In this document: positions 17,524 to 25,023 of the stretch, one piece after another
Numbering within the stretch: position 1 is the first letter of the stretch
Layout: every line of letters starts with the position of its first letter
NCBI GenBank assembly: GCA_000803105.1
Contig: JTDA01000004.1
Coordinates: 124,001-188,000, forward strand
Direction of reading: 5' to 3'
Length of the DNA: 64,000 bases
Source of the DNA: Coprobacter secundus
GTDB lineage: Bacteria > Bacteroidota > Bacteroidia > Bacteroidales > Coprobacteraceae
Notes under the pieces: generated by a model
The model's input: only the letters and a program-made list of their open reading frames with translations
What the model was told of the DNA's origin: nothing
The model's database searches: none
Program-made: the position numbers and the translations under genes

Positions 17524-20500
17524 TTAAAATGTTATATTAACACCTAATGAAGTTATAAACTGCTGTGGATAAGCATTATAATTCTGGTTCTCCACATCAA
17601 AATCTCTCGGCATAGCCGAATAGATAGTCCACAGATTATAGAAATTCAGGTATAACCTCAATTTATCTACATGAATTTTCCGCAACAAACGTTGCTCGAA
17701 ATTATAACCTAACTCCAAAGATTTCAATTTCAAATATGCCGTATTTACTACCCAGAATGAAGACGTTGTATAATTCATACCTTCAATCGTTGACAAACGC
17801 GGATATTTGGCATTCGGATTAGGATTATCCACCGTCCAAGAATTTATATGGTCTTCACGAGGCTTGTCATTCTTAAAAGGAAAACGTACTCCTCGGTCAG
17901 ACGAGCCGCTGGCATCCTGCCCCATATAAAAATCAGAATGTCCTGTACCTTGTAAAAACAGGTTCAAATCAAAATTTTTAAATTTGATACCAAGCGTATA
18001 ACCATACATAATCTCCGGCACACGAGTACGACCGATAATAGTTTCATCTTCATTATCAATTTTTCCATCTCCATTTATATCACGATATTTAATATCCCCA
18101 GGACGAGTCGACGCACTCTGATATGCCCAATTATCTATTTCTTCTTGGCTGGCAAATAACCCTTCAGCAATATATCCTCTCAACTGCGATGCAGATTTAC
18201 CAGTACGTCTGAAACGCGGAATACTATAAGTTCCCATCGATTCAGCAATATCTATTTGCCTATCACGAGAAAATCCAAAAACGAACGAATTATCAATTGA
18301 GAAATCTTTATTTATTCTCGTATGGTTGGTAACTGTAAGGTCTACTCCATAACGTTCCTCCTTACCGGCATTATATTGTGATGGTTTAATACCATATTCG
18401 GTAGGGAAATCATCAGTCGGAACAATAATTTTATCTTTCCGATAATCACGATATACATCGAACTCAACTCCCAACAATCCGTTCCACATCGACAAGTCAA
18501 ATCCGGCATTAGCTTTCAATACACTTTCCCATGTCAAGTACGGATTAGGTTCTGCACTTTCATACAATCCCGAAGCTGTCGTCTGAGTTCCCGTCCCCCA
18601 TACATAACCATCACCTATCGTGTAGGTCGGACTCCATTGGAAAGGATTACCTACAGGATTACCCGATTTTCCATAAGAAACTCTAAATTTCAAGTTATCA
18701 ATAATATTTATATCTCTCATAAACGACTCTTCCGAAATACGCCATCCTAACGATATAGACGGGAAAAATGCAGCCCTACTGCCAGGAGCATACTGGTAAG
18801 TACGGTCATAACGTCCGGCCAGCTCTACTAAATATTTCTGTGCATAATCATAGTTAACACGAAATACGAAACCGTCTTGAGCCTCAGCAGATGAAGTACC
18901 TGAATTGTACTGATTATCTTTAGAACCCATATCTAATTCAGGAATCAAAACATCAAAGCCTACACGACGAGCACTATAATCAAGCTTGGTTCCACCCCAG
19001 CGACGTTCATAAACAAAGAGTCCCGAAACATTATGGTCACCAAATGAGTTTGCATAATTCAAATATGCCTGTACCGTATAATAAGCTTTTATTTTAGACG
19101 ATTGAGACAATTCCTCATCTGTCTGAAGTTCTGACTTATTGTACTTATTATTAGCCGCATCATATACATAATATTCATAAGGATATCCCCAATTTTTACT
19201 ATGTGTATCCTTACGGTTCATATTGAACAATCCTTTCACAGACAAACCTTCTAAAAAAGGTAACTCTTGATTTACCGATAAACTTATATTCTGATAATTA
19301 TTTTCATTACGCTTTTCTCCGCCTCCATATATAGTCTGATACATACTACCACCTATAGATGATTGGAAAGCAGGTAATCCGTTACTATACACATCAGCTT
19401 CCGTAGCCTTTGCCCGGTAAATATTAGTCATTGCCGACTCGGCCGATGCCGAATTAGTCCTTTTACGGTCAAAAACAAGACCTAAATCAGCAGAAATAGT
19501 AGTTGTTTTAGTCGGCTTCAAATCAAGATTGGTTCGTACATTATAACGACGGTAATATTGGTCGTCGCTAAACATACTACCTTGTTTCATATATCCCAAA
19601 GCGACATAAGCTCTTATCAAATCATTGCCCCCATTAAGTACAATATTATGTTTCTGGCTGGTAGAGGTGTTCATATAATTTTTTACCCAATCGGTATTCG
19701 GGTAAGCATCTGTTCCTTGTTCATGTGCTGCAAGCATTTCTTCTGTAATGGCGTTGGCTTCATCCATCATACCATCCATTTCATATGCTTTCTTTTTCAA
19801 TCGCAGCCCGTCAGCTGCATTCATAAATTCAGGAGTATTAGTAGGTTTCTGCCAACCGAACTCTCCATTATAATTCAATGTTATTTTTCCTTGCGAGTTA
19901 CTTCCTCGTTTTGTAGTAATCAAAACAACACCATTGGCGCCCTTCAACCCATAAGGTGCTACCGCCGATGCATCTTTTAATAAAGTTACAGACTCAACTT
20001 CCTCCATATTGATCATATTATAATCGCTTTCGATACCATCGACCAACACGAGAGGATTCTTATTACCTCGAAGGTACAATGTAGAAGCATCATTTCCCGG
20101 CTCTCCAGACGCCTGCTGAGTAACCAAACCTGAAACTCTTCCTCCTAATGCATTGGAAACATTGGCAACCGGCATAGTTGTCATCTCTTCCGCTTTTACC
20201 GAAGCTACAGAGCCCGTCATATTCACACGTTTTTGTACTCCGTACCCAACCACGACAACTTCGTCAAGAGTCTGATTATCCTCTTTCATGACAACGTTTA
20301 CCAAACTTTTCCCGTTTGTAAGCACTTCCTGCTTCAAATAACCAATATAAGTAAAAACTAAAGTTGAATTTTTATTTCCAGCGGGAATATTTATCGAATA
20401 CTTCCCGTCGATATCGGTTACTGTACCAACCGTAGTACCCTTCACAACAATACTCACCCCTATCATCGGCTCCCCAGCGGCATCATTTACCGTGCCTGTC

Positions 20501-20625
20501 ACCTTCTTCGACCCTTGGGCAAATGCCGATGAAAAACACATCAGCATTAACACAGCTATTAATGCAGTAATCCGTCTCTTTGGTTTTACAAGACCAGATA
20601 CATCTATTTTTGCATGCTTAATCAT
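17524..20625 (-). CDS. SusC/RagA family TonB-linked outer-membrane transporter
   Basis: About 1033 residues from the ATG at 20625 (MIKHAKIDVSG). The frame is open to 20727, but that extra stretch overlaps a 15-bp hairpin and is not protein-like. Order: long signal region ending SSAFAQ, CarboxypepD_reg-like domain (VTGTVNDAAGEPMIGVSIVVKG), TonB box region (LDEVVVVGYGVQKRVNMTGSV), plug (ALGGRVSGLVTQQASGEPG ... LKDASAVAPYGLKGANGVVLITTKRG) and a barrel to ITSLGVNITF. SusC proteins import the oligosaccharides captured by SusD using TonB energy. Followed at 12 bases by susD. Confidence 0.95.
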   Translation of the reverse strand: MIKHAKIDVSGLVKPKRRITALIAVLMLMCFSSAFAQGSKKVTGTVNDAAGEPMIGVSIVVKGTTVGTVTDIDGKYSINIPAGNKNSTLVFTYIGYLKQEVLTNGKSLVNVVMKEDNQTLDEVVVVGYGVQKRVNMTGSVASVKAEEMTTMPVANVSNALGGRVSGLVTQQASGEPGNDASTLYLRGNKNPLVLVDGIESDYNMINMEEVESVTLLKDASAVAPYGLKGANGVVLITTKRGSNSQGKITLNYNGEFGWQKPTNTPEFMNAADGLRLKKKAYEMDGMMDEANAITEEMLAAHEQGTDAYPNTDWVKNYMNTSTSQKHNIVLNGGNDLIRAYVALGYMKQGSMFSDDQYYRRYNVRTNLDLKPTKTTTISADLGLVFDRKRTNSASAESAMTNIYRAKATEADVYSNGLPAFQSSIGGSMYQTIYGGGEKRNENNYQNISLSVNQELPFLEGLSVKGLFNMNRKDTHSKNWGYPYEYYVYDAANNKYNKSELQTDEELSQSSKIKAYYTVQAYLNYANSFGDHNVSGLFVYERRWGGTKLDYSARRVGFDVLIPELDMGSKDNQYNSGTSSAEAQDGFVFRVNYDYAQKYLVELAGRYDRTYQYAPGSRAAFFPSISLGWRISEESFMRDINIIDNLKFRVSYGKSGNPVGNPFQWSPTYTIGDGYVWGTGTQTTASGLYESAEPNPYLTWESVLKANAGFDLSMWNGLLGVEFDVYRDYRKDKIIVPTDDFPTEYGIKPSQYNAGKEERYGVDLTVTNHTRINKDFSIDNSFVFGFSRDRQIDIAESMGTYSIPRFRRTGKSASQLRGYIAEGLFASQEEIDNWAYQSASTRPGDIKYRDINGDGKIDNEDETIIGRTRVPEIMYGYTLGIKFKNFDLNLFLQGTGHSDFYMGQDASGSSDRGVRFPFKNDKPREDHINSWTVDNPNPNAKYPRLSTIEGMNYTTSSFWVVNTAYLKLKSLELGYNFEQRLLRKIHVDKLRLYLNFYNLWTIYSAMPRDFDVENQNYNAYPQQFITSLGVNITF

Positions 20626-20672
20626 GTTATTTCTTTTAATTAATGTTATTCTCAAACAGTTAAGAGCAGAAA

Positions 20673-20719
20673 GACAAGAGTGAAAAATATCTTTTGCTAT
20701 TCGTTTTTTCACTCTTGTC
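20673..20719 (-). terminator. 15-bp perfect stem-loop between the GLUG gene and susC
   Basis: Arm 20673-20687 is perfectly complementary to 20705-20719 (GACAAGAGTGAAAAA against its reverse complement) with a 17-nt loop. It begins 12 bases after the stop of the GLUG gene and lies about 50 bases upstream of the susC start. It acts as a terminator or processing site, so susC probably has its own promoter or is read through at a reduced level. No clear -7 box was found between the stem and susC. Confidence 0.55.
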
Positions 20720-20730
20720 CTCTTCAAAGC

Positions 20731-22119
20731 TTATTCTTTCACAATCTTAACAACTTGCCCATCAACACTCAGCAAATATATACCTGCATTCAAAGAAGAT
20801 ATATTCAACTCTGAGTCAAAGCTTGTCATCACAAGTTTTCCCGTCAAGTCATATACTGAAACTTCAGATCCATCAACTTTATTGGCAATCGACACTTTGC
20901 CTGTTGTTACCGTTGGATACACACATATATCATCTGCCGCTGCCAATATGATGCCTGAGGTCTCTCCCGGTAAATGAGCGACTTTAGTTGTAGGTTGCTT
21001 ATCTTCAGCAAAAACATTCAAAATAGGTAATTGATAATCACCATTGCCCATCGTCCAAACTGCAGGGTCCCAGAACAAATAATCATCACCAAAATATATA
21101 TCTTCTTTTACTACTTCTTCAGACGATTGGTTCAACCCATTTTTATTTGTTTCAAGACCACCAGTAACCACTGCCTCATTCACAGGCATATCAGCCCAAG
21201 CATATGCATACTCATACATATAAGGTGTTGGATTTTCTGGTTTCTCGTATCCGACCAAACGTCCCACATTAGCAGCAGGAGAATTAGGAGCTTTCACTGA
21301 AGGATTCAATGCAATAGACGCAATTACATCATGACGGATTGCAGAACCATTAGGAAATCCACATTCACCAATAAGACCCCCAGCTTTAGATTCTGCAGCA
21401 TTAGTACCAGCTTCTACTTCACAAACAGAATAAGATGTCTCTATTTTGATACCTCTATATCCTTGACCTACCAATCCTCCTGCTTTAGCAAAACCATACA
21501 CTTTACCTACCGTATAGCAATTTACTACTTCAACATTACCCAAAGCCGAAGTCATAGCAACAATAGGACCTGCAACTCCGGTCTTCTGCCCATCACCAAC
21601 TGCATATATATTACCAATAACGAAACATTCCGTCATTGTAATGGTCTGTCCTGTATAAGGAACCTGGCCGATAATACCACCGACATTATTCAAACCTCTA
21701 ACCTCTTTACCGTCAGCAACAATCAAACCTAACTTTTTTACACCGAATTTACCACTCGATTTCACGCATCCGAACAACCCTACATTTTCGAGTTGAGGTC
21801 TATTAATATAAAACCCTGAAATTACATGACCATTACCATCAAAAGAACCAGTAATACCTGTTTCTGGTGCAGCACCTATAGGGTCCCATCCACTTTCTGC
21901 AGAATTAGTAGTAAGATAATCTGTCAAATCAATATCCGCATTCAAGCGAAAATGATTTCCATCCAGATAATTACGTACCTCATTTAGTTGTTCCGCCGTT
22001 TCTATAATATATGGATCACTTTCTGAACCCGTCCCCCCGGCAAACTGTGCACTTGCACTCATCGACAACATCATCGTTGATATTGCCAAAGACATACTTT
22101 TGTAGAAAACATTTTTCAT
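20731..22119 (-). CDS. GLUG-module protein with T9SS sorting domain
   Basis: A 462-residue secreted protein: signal peptide ending ASAQ (about 25), a GLUG-like module (26-365; SFDGNGHVISGF, repeated GGLVGQ / GGIIGQ / GGLIGE motifs) and a C-terminal sorting domain (about 390-462; VYPTVTTGKVSIANK, VYDLTGKLVMTS, GIYLLSVDGQVVKIVKE). The module is clearly homologous over its whole length to the N-terminal 330 residues of the GH28 protein encoded at 8490-11192. Here it has no enzyme attached. GLUG repeats are known from adhesins and surface proteins, so a glycan-binding or adhesive surface role is plausible but unproven. It sits upstream of susC and downstream of the GH26 gene, same strand. Confidence 0.78.
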   Translation of the reverse strand: MKNVFYKSMSLAISTMMLSMSASAQFAGGTGSESDPYIIETAEQLNEVRNYLDGNHFRLNADIDLTDYLTTNSAESGWDPIGAAPETGITGSFDGNGHVISGFYINRPQLENVGLFGCVKSSGKFGVKKLGLIVADGKEVRGLNNVGGIIGQVPYTGQTITMTECFVIGNIYAVGDGQKTGVAGPIVAMTSALGNVEVVNCYTVGKVYGFAKAGGLVGQGYRGIKIETSYSVCEVEAGTNAAESKAGGLIGECGFPNGSAIRHDVIASIALNPSVKAPNSPAANVGRLVGYEKPENPTPYMYEYAYAWADMPVNEAVVTGGLETNKNGLNQSSEEVVKEDIYFGDDYLFWDPAVWTMGNGDYQLPILNVFAEDKQPTTKVAHLPGETSGIILAAADDICVYPTVTTGKVSIANKVDGSEVSVYDLTGKLVMTSFDSELNISSLNAGIYLLSVDGQVVKIVKE

Positions 22120-22174
22120 AATTTTAAATTTTAAAGATTAAACACTTGCGTTCACAATTTATTTTGTATTTTAT

Positions 22175-23284
22175 TTATATATTAGAATTCATCAATATTA
22201 AAGGTTTTTCAACGAATTTCTTAAAATCAGCTTCTGACGGATGTCCGGGAAAAGGTAAATAATAATGGTTTGGTTTATCCAGCTCCCAAGCATTACGCCA
22301 AAAAAGTATCCAACCCAATTTATACTTGCTGATAATTGGATAGACAATACTCGTAAAATAAGAAGTATCCCAAATTGATTCTTCTCCTGTCTCACCTACC
22401 ACTGGAAGCTTTCCAGACTGGACTGCACAATCTGTCACAATCTGTATATTCCTCTCAAAATCAATTTTATATTGGTCTACATTCTCTTCACTACGGCCTT
22501 TTAGATAATGATCAAAGCCCAAAATATCAACATACTCATCACCCGGATAACGTTCGAGGTAATGTTCCTTACTCTGTACATTAGAAGAAGAATAAGCATA
22601 TAACAGATTATGTACACCTTTTTTATTTCGTAAATAATCACTTGTCATTACCCATAACTGTTTATACTCATCGGGAGTAGATTGTTTACTGCTCCACCAA
22701 AACCAATCTCCAGTATGTTCATGATACATACGGAAAATAACAGGTATGTATACCCCCTTATCATCTTTTAAATCTAAAAAGAAATCTCCTAAACGGTCCA
22801 ACCACACCAAATAGTCACTATGAAGGCTACCTCCCGGCAAAATAGAACGAACTACTGTATCCTGGGCACAATCCCAAGTAGAATTTCCCGTAGCAATGTT
22901 ATCAGCATGCCAACTAAATGAAGAAATACCTCCCCGAGCATGGTGTTCCCGTACATATTTTTTTATTTGGCTAAAATACACCGAGTCAAGGCTATATTCT
23001 GCCCCTAACTCTATATGTCCTAACTCAAATCCGAACATGGCAGGATAATCACCTGTCATACTCTTAACATCAGACCTGCCATCTTCCCCATACCAACCAT
23101 GTCCGTATAACGGATCATCCTGATGACCCAGCATAATCCCTTTCTCCGTCAAATCAAACAACCGGTTATACAACGCTACCGTTTCCTGTGTAGCCTGAGA
23201 ATCTACCGGCATTCTCTCTTTCCGGCTCGTCTTACATGAGAAACAAACAAGCATAATCATTCCTATCAAACATATATTCTTCAT
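22175..23284 (-). CDS. GH26 beta-mannanase lipoprotein
   Basis: A 369-residue lipoprotein (lipobox CFSC, Cys17). The GH26 fold runs from about 35 to 360: N-terminal GIMLGHQDDPLYGHGW, acid/base Glu189 in RMYHEHTGDWFWW and nucleophile Glu298 in PVVGETGEES, plus the conserved GWILFWRNAW near the end. The family cleaves beta-1,4-mannan internally or releases mannobiose. A membrane-anchored GH26 next to a GH130 mannosylglucose phosphorylase is the known Bacteroides mannan/glucomannan arrangement. It lies 104 bases downstream of the GH130 gene and 55 bases upstream of the GLUG gene. Surface versus periplasmic face is uncertain: KTSRKE after Cys is basic, which argues against the usual acidic surface-export signal. 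Confidence 0.9.
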   Translation of the reverse strand: MKNICLIGMIMLVCFSCKTSRKERMPVDSQATQETVALYNRLFDLTEKGIMLGHQDDPLYGHGWYGEDGRSDVKSMTGDYPAMFGFELGHIELGAEYSLDSVYFSQIKKYVREHHARGGISSFSWHADNIATGNSTWDCAQDTVVRSILPGGSLHSDYLVWLDRLGDFFLDLKDDKGVYIPVIFRMYHEHTGDWFWWSSKQSTPDEYKQLWVMTSDYLRNKKGVHNLLYAYSSSNVQSKEHYLERYPGDEYVDILGFDHYLKGRSEENVDQYKIDFERNIQIVTDCAVQSGKLPVVGETGEESIWDTSYFTSIVYPIISKYKLGWILFWRNAWELDKPNHYYLPFPGHPSEADFKKFVEKPLILMNSNI

Positions 23285-23387
23285 GGACTCTTAATTTATC
23301 AATTATATATCTGTTACAATGTGATGAATTTCTCTTTTATATTTGTTTACATTTAAAATCTTCCATTGCCCTATTACACACAAAAGA

Positions 23388-24593
23388 CTAAAGCTTCTCC
23401 GCCAATACTTCTTCTTTATTTGTCATATTTTTATCTATCAATGCACACAAAGTCTGTACAGAAGTCATCGAACGCAATCCATCAGATTTAGTGTTGATAC
23501 AATAATCCAATAAACGGTCTACTGTAGACACTGCAACATGCATACGTGTATCACTTGAAGCATAATAAATAAATACTGTACCGTCATCATCCAATATCCA
23601 GCCATTACAAAACAACACATTCGATACATCCCCTACACGTTCACTCCCCAAAGGTGCCATAAAATAGCCAGCGGGCTCGGCTATTAATTTATCCGGATGC
23701 TTCAAATCTGTCAAATACAAATATAGCACATATCTCAGACCTGCAGCACAACCTCTCACACCATGAGCCATATGCAACCAACCTTTTGAAGTCTTTAATG
23801 GATGAGGTCCTTCTCCATTTTTCAACTCCTTTATTGTATGGTAATACCTGAAATTAATAATTTTCTCTTCTTTAACTTCTGCATTTTCCATACTATCAAT
23901 CAATGCCCAACCGATACCTCCACCACTACCAGCATCAATGAATCCGTCTTGAGGACGTGTATACAAAGCATATTTCCCATTTACAAACTCCGGATGCAAT
24001 ACAACGTTGCGCTGCTGACTTTTCGACTTCAAATCCGGTAAACGTTCCCAGTTTTTCAAATCTTTAGAACGAACTATTCCGGCGGCAGCGACAGCTGAAG
24101 ACAAATCTCCTGCCGGAGCATCCGGGTCTTTTCGTTCTGTACAGAAAATACCATATACCCAACCATCTTCATGTGCTGTCAATCGCATATCATATACATT
24201 TACATCTGGCTTTTCCGTTTCGGGGATAACAACCGGATAATCAGCAAAACGGAAATTATCTATCCCATTTGGGCTTTCCGCCATAGCAAAAAAAGATTTC
24301 CGGTCATTCCCCTCTACCCTAACCATCATCACATACTTACCATTCCATTTTATAGCTCCGGCATTAAATGTTCCATTTATTCCAAACCGCTCCATTAAAT
24401 ACGGATTCTTTTCCGGATCAAAATCATATCTCCACTCCAAAGGCGCATGCGCTGCCGTTAAAACCGGATATTTATAACGCATGTAAATACCATTACCTGG
24501 CCTAATCGGTTCGTTCTTACGTCTCAACAACATCTCATGTTCCTGCGTAATCTCTTTCAATCGTTGATCAAAAAGAAGACTCATACCATCCAT
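23388..24593 (-). CDS. GH130 4-O-beta-D-mannosyl-D-glucose phosphorylase
   Basis: About 401 residues with no signal peptide, therefore cytoplasmic. It agrees closely with the GH130 subfamily 1 phosphorylases as I recall them: RKNEPIRPGNGIYMRY, NGTFNAGAIKWNGKY, RVEGNDRKSFFA, NVYDMRLTAHEDGW (catalytic Asp), VLHPEFVNGKYALYTRPQDGF and SDTRMHVAVSTVDRL. The enzyme phosphorolyses mannosyl-glucose to mannose-1-phosphate and glucose. The frame is open to 24677, but a TATATTTG -7 box at 24631-24638 places transcription start below it. Starts at 24614, 24593 or 24584 remain, and MDGMSLLFDQR fits the family. The mannobiose epimerase and sugar transporter usually found with it are absent here. Confidence 0.92.
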   Translation of the reverse strand: MDGMSLLFDQRLKEITQEHEMLLRRKNEPIRPGNGIYMRYKYPVLTAAHAPLEWRYDFDPEKNPYLMERFGINGTFNAGAIKWNGKYVMMVRVEGNDRKSFFAMAESPNGIDNFRFADYPVVIPETEKPDVNVYDMRLTAHEDGWVYGIFCTERKDPDAPAGDLSSAVAAAGIVRSKDLKNWERLPDLKSKSQQRNVVLHPEFVNGKYALYTRPQDGFIDAGSGGGIGWALIDSMENAEVKEEKIINFRYYHTIKELKNGEGPHPLKTSKGWLHMAHGVRGCAAGLRYVLYLYLTDLKHPDKLIAEPAGYFMAPLGSERVGDVSNVLFCNGWILDDDGTVFIYYASSDTRMHVAVSTVDRLLDYCINTKSDGLRSMTSVQTLCALIDKNMTNKEEVLAEKL

Positions 24594-24630
24594 ATTATTT
24601 TCTGACAATATCATATTTGTATTATAGTTA

Positions 24631-24638
24631 CAAATATA
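24631..24638 (-). promoter_or_regulatory. -7 promoter element of the GH130 gene
   Basis: TATATTTG on the minus strand matches the Bacteroidota TAnnTTTG -7 consensus. It lies 38 nt before the preferred start codon and rules out the upstream in-frame start at 24677. The shared 42-bp element begins 22 nt further upstream. Confidence 0.65.
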
Positions 24639-24660
24639 CACGTTGAAATACGGCAAGAAA

Positions 24661-24702
24661 AATACTTTATTATCCAAAACTTGTACTTTCTGTACAAAAT
24701 AC
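24661..24702 (-). promoter_or_regulatory. candidate AraC operator upstream of the GH130 gene
   Basis: A 42-bp element, 38/42 identical to 27880-27921 upstream of the GH78 gene. It contains two TACTTT half-sites on the + strand at 24663 and 24684, exactly 21 bp apart (two helical turns), and ends 22 nt from the -7 box. A degenerate extra copy of its core (AATACTTTTTTATCC) follows at 24711-24725. The spacing is that of AraC-family activator sites; the adjacent AraC gene at 27933-28811 is the likely regulator. Confidence 0.7.
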
Positions 24703-24956
24703 TATTGAGTAATACTTTTTTATCCTTTCTATTATATTTTTTTATCTCATTTTTATTATCTGCTCCTTTAGAAATAAAATTACTCATATATTATATTATC
24801 CATAGTAACAAATGTGACAAATAGCTATTAATAAATTCCAACAATGATTAAGAACAAAAATAAATTTTAAAACCAAACATTCAAAATAAGAACAGTTAAC
24901 ATCATATAAGACAAAAGTTAAAAATGTAAAGGGTACATATTTATCAGCAAAAAATC

Positions 24957-24990
24957 CATATTTCTAAGCTTTTAAAAACTAAGAAATATG
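24957..24990 (-). terminator. AT-rich hairpin downstream of the GH78 gene
   Basis: CATATTTCT (24957-24965) pairs with AGAAATATG (24982-24990) over a 16-nt loop that itself contains AAGCTTTT/AAAA. It begins 34 bases beyond the GH78 stop. GC is low, so it is only a possible terminator. Confidence 0.35.
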
Positions 24991-25023
24991 AATTTATATA
25001 TTATTATCACTTAAGTCCAAATC

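Larger units (their letters stand above)
24594..25023. other. 430-base regulatory gap between GH78 and GH130 genes
   Basis: No gene. It holds, from right to left, a hairpin after the GH78 stop (24957-24990), an AT-rich stretch, an extra half-element (24711-24725), the 42-bp operator candidate and the -7 box of the GH130 gene. Confidence 0.7.
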
